From Alienimonas californiensis (lineage in GTDB: Bacteria; Planctomycetota; Planctomycetia; Planctomycetales; Planctomycetaceae): DNA of 64,000 nt. This document shows, one piece after another, positions 1-8,769 of the stretch (its first letter is position 1; each line of letters starts with the position of its first letter). Under the pieces are notes generated by a model. The model worked only from the letters and a program-made list of their open reading frames with translations. It had not been told where the DNA came from and searched no databases. The position numbers and the translations under genes are program-made. Location: contig NZ_CP036265.1 in NCBI RefSeq assembly GCF_007743815.1, positions 4,471,823 through 4,535,822 on the forward strand, in the 5' to 3' direction.

Positions 1-32
1 GCGTCGGTGCAGACGAAGTCGAGCAAGTTCAT
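1..32 (-). CDS. ptsN: Probable PTS sugar transporter subunit IIA (Fru/Ntr type), first codons only
   Basis: An ATG at 30-32 on the minus strand opens a frame that runs off the window edge after ten residues (MNLLDFVCTD). The short peptide fits the usual N-terminus of PtsN-like IIA proteins, in which a Leu-x-Asp-Phe stretch precedes the first strand. The gene lies directly downstream of the hibernation factor on the same strand, and an hpf-ptsN order is common in bacteria. The assignment rests on that order plus ten residues, so it is tentative. Confidence 0.45.
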   Translation of the reverse strand, partial: MNLLDFVCTD

Positions 33-137
33 GGCGACGGGTGCGGTTCGGGGCCGCGGGAGAGACGCCGGGAGGGCGGGGGAATGACGGAAGGTGGGGA
101 GGCTCGGAACAGGGCGAGGCTCAGGGCAATAACAGCG

Positions 138-590
138 TCAGGACGCGGAGGGCGGCTGAGCGACGCCGCCCGGCGGCGAGGACAACTCGGCCGCGTCGGC
201 CGCCGGGGGGAGCCCCTCGTCGTCGTCCGCGTCGTCGTCGAGGGAGTCGCCGTCGAACGGGTCGCCGGCCACCTCCCGGGCGGAGGGGTCGCCGTGGTGT
301 TCCTGGATCCGCTTTTTGTAGCGGCGGAGCTGTTGCTCCATCTTATGCAGGCAGGACTCGAACGTCGGCGTGACTTCCGTCCCCTCGCAGTGGGCGGTGA
401 AGTCGTGCTTGTGCTCCGCGTCGACCAGCAGTTCGACCCGTACTCGATCGCCGGCGTGTTCGAACTCCACCGTGACGAGGATCTCCGTCACCCGCTCGAA
501 CAGGTGCACCAGCTTGTCGCACTTGGCCGTGATGAATTCACGGGTGGCGTCGTTGAGCTGGCCGTGGCGGACGGCGATCTTGGTTTGCAC
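138..590 (-). CDS. hpf: Ribosome hibernation-promoting factor, short form (HPF/RaiA family)
   Basis: The first hundred residues have the RaiA/HPF beta-alpha-beta-beta-beta-alpha pattern: a start resembling V-Q-T-K-I-A-V-R-H-G, an N-D-A-T-R helix, central strands with E-F-E-H-A-G-D-R, and a final helix ending K-M-E-Q-Q-L-R-R-Y-K-K-R-I. This family binds the 30S decoding region and holds ribosomes inactive in stationary phase. About 50 acidic and proline-rich residues follow, not the dimerisation domain of long HPF. I chose the GTG at 590 because the family homology begins there and GAGGA lies 12 nt upstream; an ATG at 677 would add 29 Arg-rich residues of no family match. It probably shares a transcript with the IIA gene that starts at 32. 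Confidence 0.85.
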   Translation of the reverse strand: MQTKIAVRHGQLNDATREFITAKCDKLVHLFERVTEILVTVEFEHAGDRVRVELLVDAEHKHDFTAHCEGTEVTPTFESCLHKMEQQLRRYKKRIQEHHGDPSAREVAGDPFDGDSLDDDADDDEGLPPAADAAELSSPPGGVAQPPSAS

Positions 591-848
591 CGGGGCGTTC
601 TTTCCTCGGCCGCTTGAGCCGGTCCGCCGTCCGCGGCGACGCGGCCGAATGGGCCGCCGCGAAGCAGTGTGATCCACTTGGCCGGCGACGCGGCGGTCGG
701 CCGCCGGACGGTCCGGGAGGGGTTTCGGAGTCTATCGACGCCGCATGAATCCGCAACGCCGCCCGCACGTCCCCACAGGACGCCTCTTCCTCGCGCCCGC
801 CGGGCGAGGGCGTCGCCCTCCGCCCGCCCTTCGCCGGGAGCCGGAGCG

Positions 849-1157
849 TCAGAAGGAGTCGACGGACCCGGAACGCTCCCGCCTCGCCCAATTCGGGTCC
901 ACGGCAGCGGGCAACGGCGGCGCCTCGGGCGCCAGCTCCGGCAGGTCGTCCCAGTGCCCCGCGAGCCGCAGTTCCTCCGGAACCTCCGCCGTCTCGAACC
1001 CCTCGACCAGCGACGCCGCCGGGCGCGGCGTGTCCACGACGGCGTCCCCGCCGGCGGAGCGGCAGCCCAGGCAGGACCCGGCCAGCGACGTGCCCGCCAC
1101 CAGCGCCGCCACAGCCGCGCGGCTCATCGGACGACGGCGGCGGGCGGGGAACGACAT
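849..1157 (-). CDS. Small secreted protein, possible lipoprotein, unknown function
   Basis: A 102-residue protein with an Arg-rich start, a hydrophobic run (residues about 13-27) and cysteines at about 29 and 32, followed by a polar, Pro/Glu-rich mature part with no domain I recognise. The cysteines do not sit in a textbook lipobox, so it may be a lipoprotein or simply exported. An internal ATG at 1127 is an alternative start and would give a more compact signal peptide. The gene lies alone between hpf and the RNase P RNA gene, both on the same strand. The 171 bases between it and hpf (678-848) show nothing else. Confidence 0.5.
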   Translation of the reverse strand: MSFPARRRRPMSRAAVAALVAGTSLAGSCLGCRSAGGDAVVDTPRPAASLVEGFETAEVPEELRLAGHWDDLPELAPEAPPLPAAVDPNWARRERSGSVDSF

Positions 1158-1352
1158 ACGAGCCGAAGGCCGGATCGGGAGCGGGCGGACCGGGAATTCT
1201 CGTTATCGACCGCGCCGGCGGCGCCGCCCAACCCTCCCGCTCGCTTCGCCCCCGAACAACCCGGCCGCGCCGCCCCAATCGCTTCCACCGCACCGATCGG
1301 CCGCGTCCGGCGACGCGGGGCCGGAAGGACGCCCATCCCGTGAAGAAAAGAG

Positions 1353-1852
<500 letters not shown>

Positions 1853-1858
1853 GGGAGG

Positions 1859-1864
1859 ATTCTA
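1859..1864 (-). promoter_or_regulatory. -10 box of the rnpB promoter
   Basis: The minus strand reads TAGAAT here, one base from the sigma-70 consensus, with the first rnpB base (a G at 1852) 7 nt downstream. No convincing -35 box is visible at 16-18 nt spacing. Confidence 0.5.
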
Positions 1865-1896
1865 GCCGATCCCCCGCCGTGAACCATCCCGCCTGC

Positions 1897-1926
1897 GCTG
1901 GGGTCCGGCCTCGCTGGGGTCCGGCC
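1897..1926. repeat. 14-bp direct repeat, two copies
   Basis: GCTGGGGTCCGGCC occurs at 1897-1910 and again at 1913-1926, in the gap between rnpB and the FHA gene. It is adjacent duplication in intergenic DNA with no assigned role. Confidence 0.6.
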
Positions 1927-2002
1927 CCGTGGCGTTGGCCGGGGGGAGGCGTATTCTGCTCTCCCGTCGCCCGCCCGTTTCGCCCGCCGCCCCGACCGAC
2001 CG

Positions 2003-2509
2003 ATGCCCTCCGACTTGCTGGGAGAACTGATCCCCACCGGCGGCGGCGATCCGATCCCGCTGCGTCGCTCGCCGCTGGTCGTGGGCCGCAGTTCGCGGTG
2101 CGACGTGGTCCTGCCGTTCGACAACGTCTCCGGCAAGCACTGCGAACTGACGCTGAAAGACGGCTACTGGCACGTCGCCGACCTCGGCAGCCGCAACGGC
2201 ATCCGCGTCGACGGTAACCGTTGTATGGAGAGCGCGCTCCCGCCCGGTTCGCGGTTGCGGATCGCCAAGCATGATTACGAGCTCGCCTACGTCGCCGCCG
2301 GCGACGGCCCGGTCCCGGAGGTGATGGGCGGGAGCCAATTCGGCGGCAGCCTCATGCAGCTGGCCGGTCTGGAAAAGCCGGAGCGCCCGCCCGCCGAGCG
2401 GACCGAACGGGCCCGGCCGAAGACCTACGCCCCCACCGACCTTCCCGCCGGCGACGACGAGGAGGAGGACGAGGCCCTCCGCATGCTGCTCGGAAACGAC
2501 GATGATTGA
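2003..2509 (+). CDS. FHA-domain protein
   Basis: A 168-residue cytoplasmic protein with one forkhead-associated domain over residues 20-95. The phosphothreonine-binding signature is intact: V-V-G-R-S-S near 26-31, S-G-K-H near 43-46 and G-S-R-N-G near 64-68. FHA domains read phosphothreonine marks, usually from Ser/Thr kinases, which planctomycetes carry in number. The C-terminal 70 residues are a Pro/Arg linker and a very acidic tail (E-E-E-D-E-A, ending D-D-D). It sits 24 bp upstream of rsgA on the same strand. Its target is unknown. Confidence 0.85.
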   Translation: MPSDLLGELIPTGGGDPIPLRRSPLVVGRSSRCDVVLPFDNVSGKHCELTLKDGYWHVADLGSRNGIRVDGNRCMESALPPGSRLRIAKHDYELAYVAAGDGPVPEVMGGSQFGGSLMQLAGLEKPERPPAERTERARPKTYAPTDLPAGDDEEEDEALRMLLGNDDD

Positions 2510-2533
2510 CGCCCGCCCCCACCACGGTCGCTG

Positions 2534-3781
2534 ATGGCTCCCAAACGTTCCGGCAAAGGCTCGGGTCAAAAGGTCCGGGTCGAGTTTCGCAAGAACCGCA
2601 CGAATCGCACCCGCGTGAACGACCTCACCCGCGACGCCGCCCCCGCTGCGGTCGTCGGCGAGAACGCCACGGATGAGGAGGAACTGGACGACCTCACCGG
2701 CGGCGAGAGGCTGTCCGGCAAGGGCAATCTCTCCCGCCGCCGCACCGTCGTCGCTGAGGAGCGCGACGGCCAACTGATCCGCGACGTGGACGTCGCCGGC
2801 TGTCTCGCCGGACGGGTCATCTCCGCGATCGGTCTGCACTGCCTCGTCGAGACCGAGGCCGCCGCGGGGGACGCCGGCGGGGAACGGTATGAATGCACCG
2901 TTCGCCGCGTGCTACGGACGCTCGCCCGGGACGGCCGCAACGCCGTCGTCACCGGCGACCGGGTGCTGATCCGCCCGCAGGAGGCCGACGGCGTCCGCGA
3001 CGCCCCCGGCGGGGCGGCGAAGAAAATGGCCGTCGTCGAGCGGGTCGAGCCCCGACACGGCGTGATCTCCCGGGAGCACAAGAACCGGGAGCACGTGCTG
3101 GTCGCCAACGTCGATCAGGTGGTGATCGTCGTCAGCGCCGCGGACCCGCCACTCAAACCGGCCCTCATCGACCGCATGCTGGTCAGCGCCGAAAAGGGCG
3201 GGGTGGGGGCGACGATCGCCGTCAACAAGTGCGACCTCCCGGACGCGGACCGCCCGCGGTTGGAGGAACTGGCGGCCCTCTATGAATCCCTCGGCTACCC
3301 CACCGTGCTCGCCAGCGCCCGCACCGGCGAGGGCGTGGACCGCATCCGGGCATTGCTGGCCGGTTCGCAAAGCGTCGTCGCCGGGCAGAGCGGCGTCGGC
3401 AAAAGCTCCCTGCTGAACGTCGTCGAACCCGGCTGGAGCCTGCGGGTCGGCGAGGTGAGCGGCTGGACCGGCAAGGGCCGTCACACGACCCGCCGGGCGA
3501 TCCTCCTCCGACTCACCGCCGGCGGCGTCGCGGCCGTCGGCGACGACGCCGGCTGGGTCGCGGACACCCCCGGCGTGCGTCAGTTCGCCCTCTGGGACGT
3601 GGCGAACTTTGAGGTGGAGGCTTACTTCCGCGAGTTCCAGCCGCACATCCCGCACTGCAAATACCCGGATTGCACCCACACCCACGAGGACGGCTGCGCC
3701 GTGAAGGCCGCCGTGCTGGACGGGGCGATCAGCCGCGTGCGGTACGACAGCTACGTCCGCATCATCAGCGGAACGGAGTGA
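2534..3781 (+). CDS. rsgA: Ribosome small-subunit biogenesis GTPase RsgA
   Basis: The protein has the circularly permuted GTPase order typical of RsgA/YjeQ: NKCD (G4) at 231-234 and S-A-R-T-G-E-G (G5) come before the P-loop G-Q-S-G-V-G-K-S (about 284-291) and D-T-P-G (344-347). The C-terminus carries the zinc knuckle with Cys and His near residue 375 (C-K-Y-P-D-C-T-H-T-H, then D-G-C). An OB-fold precedes the GTPase. RsgA binds the maturing 30S subunit and checks the decoding site. At 415 residues it is longer than the usual 300-350, owing to a basic, then acidic N-terminal extension of about 80 residues. Confidence 0.95.
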   Translation: MAPKRSGKGSGQKVRVEFRKNRTNRTRVNDLTRDAAPAAVVGENATDEEELDDLTGGERLSGKGNLSRRRTVVAEERDGQLIRDVDVAGCLAGRVISAIGLHCLVETEAAAGDAGGERYECTVRRVLRTLARDGRNAVVTGDRVLIRPQEADGVRDAPGGAAKKMAVVERVEPRHGVISREHKNREHVLVANVDQVVIVVSAADPPLKPALIDRMLVSAEKGGVGATIAVNKCDLPDADRPRLEELAALYESLGYPTVLASARTGEGVDRIRALLAGSQSVVAGQSGVGKSSLLNVVEPGWSLRVGEVSGWTGKGRHTTRRAILLRLTAGGVAAVGDDAGWVADTPGVRQFALWDVANFEVEAYFREFQPHIPHCKYPDCTHTHEDGCAVKAAVLDGAISRVRYDSYVRIISGTE

Positions 3782-3809
3782 CGGACGGCCTCCGGGACCG
3801 GGGCAGTCG

Positions 3810-5234
3810 TCACTCCGCGGCAATGCAGTAGAGCCGGTCCTGCCGGTCCGCCCCCCGGCCGCTCGCCGATCGAATCAGCAACGCGTCTCCGACGACCGCC
3901 GGGCTGGCGTAGGACTCCTCGCCGAGTTGGTTCTCCGCCAGTTTTTCGAAGCTGTCCGGCGTGGCGCGGTAGACGGTGGTGACGCCGGCGACGCTGGTTT
4001 GCAGGATTCGCAGGTCGTCGCCCGTGCCCACCGCCACCGGCGAGGCCCGGAACAGCGGTTTGGGGATGCGGGTCTGCCACATCACGTCGCCGTTCCCGGC
4101 GTCGTAGCACCAGGAGCGGCCGTCGTCGCCGGTCATGTACACGAAGTCGCCGAGGATCAGCGGGCTCGGGACGTAGGCTTTGTCGCGGTTCCGCCAGGCG
4201 ACCGTGGGCTCGGTCTCCCCGTCCCGCGGCGGGAAGACGGCCAGGGTTTCGGAGCCGGGGTACCCGCCGGAAGCGAGGACCACGGGTCGTTGTTCGCCGT
4301 CAACGGTCGCCATGCCGCAGACCGGGGAGCCGGCCACGGTCTCGGTCACGCCGTCCACCGACCACAGCAGCGATCCGTCCGCCGGATCGTAGGCGTCGAG
4401 GGCGCCGTTCCCGGCCATGACGAGAGTGTCCTGGCCGTTCAGCGTGGCGATCAGCGGGGTGCCGTAGGTGTCCTGCGGCTCGCGTGGCGTCCGCCAACGC
4501 ACCTGCCCGGTCTCCCGGTCCAGCGCCACGAGGTAGCCGGGACCGAGGTTGTCGCCGGCGACGATCACGACGGAGCCGTACAGCACGGGACTCGCCCCGT
4601 AGCCGTGCTTCATCTCGAACGCTCCGACCCGTTCCTCCCCCCACAGCCTTTCCCCGTCGACCGTCCACGCCGAGGCCCAGAGCGCCCCGTCGTGCAGCTG
4701 CGAGACGAACACGACCCCGTCGCCGACCGCCGGCGTCGTGGAGGCGTGCGTCCCCTCGTTGTGCATCTGGCGGAGCGGCAGCGACCCGGTCGCCACCTCG
4801 CGCTGCCAGAGGGGCTCCCCGCTGTTCAGGTCGTAGGCGAGCAGGAGTTGCGTTTGCGTCTCCTCATCCGCGGAGGTGAGGAAGACGCGGTCGCCCGAGA
4901 CGACCGGGGAGGAGTTGCCGCGGCCGGGGACGTCGGCGACCCAGCGGACGTTCTTTTCGTCGCTCCACTCGATTGGCGGATTCGTACCGACGCCGATGCC
5001 GATCCGGTTCGGACCGCGGAACTGCGGCCAGCCCATCTCCGCCGTCGGCACGGCCGGCGCCGCGGGGTCGAACGGACGAGCCGCGACGTCGACGGCGGCG
5101 CCCTCGGACGGGGCCACCGGGCCGCCGGTCTCGTCGACGGACACCGGCGCTACCGGCTCGCCCCCCGGCCCGCAGCCGAGGCTGAAAATCATGCTGAGCG
5201 CGACGGCGGAGAGCGGGCGGGACGTCGGGAACAT
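3810..5234 (-). CDS. PQQ-type beta-propeller lipoprotein (BamB-like)
   Basis: A 474-residue exported protein. A signal peptide ends in a lipobox F-S-L-G-C around residue 21, so it is probably membrane-anchored. The body has repeated propeller blades with the PQQ-repeat look: W-P-Q-F-R-G-P-N at the start, then W-x-A-D-V-P-G-R-G-N-S-S-P-V-V, L-Y-D/A-Y-D-P-A-D-G-S-L-L-W and similar turns. Such proteins are very common in planctomycetes; the blades resemble BamB and quinoprotein dehydrogenases, but I see no dehydrogenase catalytic set. The ATG at 5234 is chosen because it places the signal peptide at the N-terminus. It converges with rsgA, 28 bp apart. Confidence 0.85.
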   Translation of the reverse strand: MFPTSRPLSAVALSMIFSLGCGPGGEPVAPVSVDETGGPVAPSEGAAVDVAARPFDPAAPAVPTAEMGWPQFRGPNRIGIGVGTNPPIEWSDEKNVRWVADVPGRGNSSPVVSGDRVFLTSADEETQTQLLLAYDLNSGEPLWQREVATGSLPLRQMHNEGTHASTTPAVGDGVVFVSQLHDGALWASAWTVDGERLWGEERVGAFEMKHGYGASPVLYGSVVIVAGDNLGPGYLVALDRETGQVRWRTPREPQDTYGTPLIATLNGQDTLVMAGNGALDAYDPADGSLLWSVDGVTETVAGSPVCGMATVDGEQRPVVLASGGYPGSETLAVFPPRDGETEPTVAWRNRDKAYVPSPLILGDFVYMTGDDGRSWCYDAGNGDVMWQTRIPKPLFRASPVAVGTGDDLRILQTSVAGVTTVYRATPDSFEKLAENQLGEESYASPAVVGDALLIRSASGRGADRQDRLYCIAAE

Positions 5235-5382
5235 ACGGCACCGGGAGCGGAACGATCGGCGAGGAGATCCTATCCGCGTCGGTCCGTCGGCCCCAAGGCG
5301 TCCCCGAATCCCCCGACCGCGCTTGCCGCGTTGGGCCGGAGCGGTCACCGTTCGCTCCCGCGCTCAAACCGCCCGACCCGCC

Positions 5383-6114
5383 ATGGATGCCGAAGACCAG
5401 TTCCCGCCCTTCAAGACCCTGACCCGTCCGCAGCGGCGGGTGATCGGCACGCTGATCGAAAAGGGCCTCACCACGCCCGGCTCCTATCCGCTGACGCTCA
5501 AGGCGGTGGTGACCGGCTGCAATCAAACGTCCAATCGTGAGCCGATCACGAACTACTCCGAGGGCGCGGCGCTGGAAACGCTGGACGACCTCGCCGCGCT
5601 CGGCCTCGCGGCGGAGGTGCACACTGCGGGCGGGCGGGCGGCGAAGTACCGGCACCTCGTCCGCAAACGGCTGACGATCACCGAGCCGCAGATCGCCGTG
5701 CTGGCCGAACTGATGCTCCGCGGTCGGCAGTCGCTGGGCGAACTGCGGGCGCGGGCGTCGCGGATGGTGCCCATTGCCTCGCTGGAAGACCTTCGCGAGG
5801 CGCTGGACGGTTTGATGGAGATGGGCTTCGTCTCCGCCGACGGCCCGCTGGAGCGCCGCGGGGCGACCGTCGATCACGCCCTCTACCCGCCGAACGAGGC
5901 CCCGCCCGCCGCCCCGGCCGCGAGCCCCGCCGCCGCGGCGAGCCCGGGATCGGCCCGCCCGGCGTCGGCGGGGCCCGCCGTCGACCCCGAGGAACTGGCC
6001 GCCCTGAAAGAGGCGAACGAAGAACTCCGCACGGAACTGGCCGAACTGACCGATCGCGTCGGCCAGCTCGCGGACGCCTTGGATGATCTGCGGCGGGACC
6101 TCGGCGTCACCTGA
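5383..6114 (+). CDS. yceH: YceH family protein (DUF480), winged-helix
   Basis: 243 residues. The N-terminal 170 match the DUF480/YceH family: L-T-x-x-Q-R-R-V-I-G-T-L-I-E-K, then Y-P-L-T-L-K-A-V-V-T-G-C-N-Q-T-S-N-R-E-P, and L-M-L-R-G-R-Q-S-L-G-E-L-R. The family folds as two winged helices; its function is not established. After residue 170 an Ala/Pro linker leads to a coiled coil of about 40 residues rich in E-L-A-E-L, as in other members. The ATG at 5383 is the start that matches the family; longer upstream frames are antisense to the propeller gene. Confidence 0.88.
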   Translation: MDAEDQFPPFKTLTRPQRRVIGTLIEKGLTTPGSYPLTLKAVVTGCNQTSNREPITNYSEGAALETLDDLAALGLAAEVHTAGGRAAKYRHLVRKRLTITEPQIAVLAELMLRGRQSLGELRARASRMVPIASLEDLREALDGLMEMGFVSADGPLERRGATVDHALYPPNEAPPAAPAASPAAAASPGSARPASAGPAVDPEELAALKEANEELRTELAELTDRVGQLADALDDLRRDLGVT

Positions 6115-6218
6115 CCCAGGCGAGCGGGGGAGCTAGGGGGTGAATCGACCCGCTGCGCCCGCGAAAACGTCGCGGACGCCGTAGGATGAAGTGATCCTCG
6201 CCTCACGTCCGGTTCCGC

Positions 6219-8753
6219 ATGCCCCGTTTCGCCCGCCCCCCCGCCCGCCCGGCGCTGTTCGCCGCCCTCGTCTCCGCGGGCCTGCTCGCCGGGTGCGGCG
6301 ACTCCGGGGAGGAACCGGCGCCCGCCGTCGGCCCGGAGGCACCGCCCACCGCCGCGGGCGCCGACCCCGCGGGACCGCAGGCCGACCCCGCGGGACCGCA
6401 GGCCGACGGCGCGCAGGCTGGGGGGCCGCAGGCCGCCGAGGAACCGATCTCCCCCTACGGCACGTTTCGCCTGCTCACCCCGCGGCAGGGGCAGGTCTCG
6501 AACTTCGGTTCGCTGACGATCGCCGCGGGGGACGGCACGCCGACCCTCAAGAAGTTCGAACCGACGGAGCAGTTCCGGACCCTCAAACCGAACGTGACCC
6601 TGGGCGAAGCGAACGCGGAGGCCGTCTCCTTCACCATCAAGGGGGAGGGCAACGACGAGTCGTCGCTGACGTTCGAGGGCAAGCCGGTGCCCGGTGCGGT
6701 CGTCGGGACGCTGCATGACGAAAGCGGCAACGCCGTGACCCCCGCGGTGCTGGCTCCGCTGCCGGCCGGCGAACCGAACCCCGGTCCCGCGGCGTTCGCT
6801 GACCCCGGCTTCCAGCAGACCGTGCAGGCGATCGGCGCGGTCAGCCAGTCGGTCGCCGGCCTGACGCCGGTCGCCAAGCAGCGGCCGTACGCCCCGGCGT
6901 TCTTCGCCCTCTACCCAGCTGCCGTCGCCTCCGAGGCTCAGCAGGACAGGGCGCCGGAAGCGATCAAAGCTCTCGCCGCCGACTATGCCGCCTTCGCCGC
7001 CAACTGGGGCGAATGGGCCAAGGCCGACGCCCGCCGGACCTCCGGAGCGATCCTGCTGGGCCTGCCGAAGTACCGGGAGATCGCGGATGCCGAACTCGCC
7101 GCGGCCGTCGAGGCCCTGCCGGAGTCCGCCCCCGAAGGCACGGCGGAGCGTTGGCGGACGCAGTTCGACGCTCTGCGGACGGAGGCGGATCGGCGTATGG
7201 ATCAGCAGGCCCTCTCGAATCGCATCGAAGAGGCGATGCAACTCGCCGCCACTGACTCCGAGGCCGGGCTGTCGGCGTTGCGGACCATTCGTGAGGAGCG
7301 GCCGGAGGTGCCGGCAACGCTCTACCGGCTGGCGGAGGGGCTGTACCGCTTCGGCGGCGACGCCGGTCGGGAGGAACTGCGCACGCTGCGGGACGCGGAG
7401 CCGCTCGATCCGGTGCTCGTCTTCCTACTCGCCGAGGCCGAGCGGCGGGCCGGCAACGCCGACGAAGCCCGCACCCTGTTCGCCGAGGCGGCCGCGATCC
7501 CCAATGGGCCGTACCTCATCCAACCGCTGCTCCAGCGGCCGGAGTTGGCGAAGGAACTGAAGCAGCCTCGCGAGCGTCTGAACGAGGATCTGGAGGACCC
7601 GCAGGCGGTCACCGACCTGCTCGCCGAGACCTACCGCCGGCTGGCAAAGGGCTTTGCGGGGGAGGACCGGCCGGCGGACGAATCGAACCGGACCGTGCTG
7701 GTCGAGCTGTTCACCGGCTCCCTATGCCCGCCCTGCGTCGCGGCGGACGTGGCGACGACCGCGCTGACCGAAACGTTTCCCTCCGAAGACCTACTGGTCA
7801 TGCAGTATCACCTGCACATCCCCGGCCCCGACCCGCTGACGAACGCCGACACCGTCGCCCGCGGCGCCGCCGTCGAGGTGCAGGGCACGCCGACGCTGCA
7901 GATTGACGGCGCCCAACCGGAGTTCACCGTGGGCGGCCCGATCGGCTCCGCGGCCCAGACGTACGACGCGCTCGTCGAGGCGGTGGAGCAACGCCGGTCC
8001 GAACCCGCCGGGGCCTCCGTGTCGATCAAAACGACGGCCGACGGCGACCGCTTCACCGCGGAGGTCTCCGCCGAGCGGGAGGAGCCGTTCACCCCGGACC
8101 ACCGCCTGCACGTTGCCGTCGTGGAGGACGACGTCGTCTACGGCGCCCCCAACGGCGTGCGGACCCATGAGATGCTGGTGCGGTCGCTGCCGACCGGCGC
8201 CACTGGCGCGAGGCCGGACGGCGAGGGCGGGTTGAGCTACCGATTGGAATCGTCCGTCTCCGATCTGCGGGACGAACTGAGGGCGTACCTCGTGGGCTAC
8301 GAACAGGATCACGACGGCCGTCGCTTCCCGGAGAAGCCGCTGCAACTGACCCAGCTCAGCGTCGTCGCCTGGGTGGAGGACACGACCGACGGTCGCGTGC
8401 TGCAATCGAGCTTCGCCGCCCTCGGCGAATTCCCCCCGCCGCCCGCGGAGGAAGAGGGCGAGACCGACGCCGACGCCGCTCCCCCAGCCGAAACGCCCCC
8501 GGCCGACGCTGGGGCGGCGGCGATGCCGGCTCAGCCCGCCCCGTCCGCGAACGATGCGGCCCCGGTTGCGGAGGCCGATTCGACACCGGAGAACGACGAA
8601 GGCGAGGCGAAGCCCGACGCGGCGACCGCACCGTCCAGCGATGCGGAAGGCGATGCGGAGATGACGCCGGAGCCCGCTGAGCCGACGGAGGAAGAACCGG
8701 CCCCGACGGCGGACGAAGAGAACGAGGGTTCCGAGGACGAACCGTCCGCCTGA
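6219..8753 (+). CDS. Large lipoprotein with a thioredoxin-like CPPC domain
   Basis: 844 residues. The signal peptide ends L-L-A-G-C with Cys26 as lipidation site. A Pro/Ala-rich linker includes two identical 7-residue repeats (ADPAGPQ). Residues about 60-480 are helical, with stretches that look TPR-like (A-D-E-A-R-T-L-F-A-E-A). Around residue 496 begins a thioredoxin-like unit, V-E-L-F-T-G-S-L-C-P-P-C, with the redox pair at Cys503 and Cys506 and a later G-T-P-T-L. This resembles the DUF1223/Omp28-type cell-surface thioredoxins, but I cannot name the family firmly. The last 110 residues are acidic and low in complexity. It probably acts outside the cytoplasm. Converges with the 391-residue gene. 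Confidence 0.75.
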   Translation: MPRFARPPARPALFAALVSAGLLAGCGDSGEEPAPAVGPEAPPTAAGADPAGPQADPAGPQADGAQAGGPQAAEEPISPYGTFRLLTPRQGQVSNFGSLTIAAGDGTPTLKKFEPTEQFRTLKPNVTLGEANAEAVSFTIKGEGNDESSLTFEGKPVPGAVVGTLHDESGNAVTPAVLAPLPAGEPNPGPAAFADPGFQQTVQAIGAVSQSVAGLTPVAKQRPYAPAFFALYPAAVASEAQQDRAPEAIKALAADYAAFAANWGEWAKADARRTSGAILLGLPKYREIADAELAAAVEALPESAPEGTAERWRTQFDALRTEADRRMDQQALSNRIEEAMQLAATDSEAGLSALRTIREERPEVPATLYRLAEGLYRFGGDAGREELRTLRDAEPLDPVLVFLLAEAERRAGNADEARTLFAEAAAIPNGPYLIQPLLQRPELAKELKQPRERLNEDLEDPQAVTDLLAETYRRLAKGFAGEDRPADESNRTVLVELFTGSLCPPCVAADVATTALTETFPSEDLLVMQYHLHIPGPDPLTNADTVARGAAVEVQGTPTLQIDGAQPEFTVGGPIGSAAQTYDALVEAVEQRRSEPAGASVSIKTTADGDRFTAEVSAEREEPFTPDHRLHVAVVEDDVVYGAPNGVRTHEMLVRSLPTGATGARPDGEGGLSYRLESSVSDLRDELRAYLVGYEQDHDGRRFPEKPLQLTQLSVVAWVEDTTDGRVLQSSFAALGEFPPPPAEEEGETDADAAPPAETPPADAGAAAMPAQPAPSANDAAPVAEADSTPENDEGEAKPDAATAPSSDAEGDAEMTPEPAEPTEEEPAPTADEENEGSEDEPSA
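6360..6401 (+). repeat. 21-bp tandem repeat, two exact copies
   Basis: Two identical 21-bp units (6360-6380 and 6381-6401) encode ADPAGPQ twice in the linker just after the lipidated cysteine of the CPPC lipoprotein. A degenerate third unit follows. The period keeps frame, so copy number could vary without breaking the gene. Confidence 0.8.
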
Positions 8754-8769
8754 CGGCGGAGCGGAGGCG

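Noticed and set aside
3927..5540. 537-residue plus-strand frame
   Set aside because: Antisense to the propeller lipoprotein; composition is Arg/Gly/His-rich with no domain, as expected for a GC-rich shadow.
6360..6401. CRISPR-like repeat
   Set aside because: Direct tandem repeat without spacers that encodes a protein linker.
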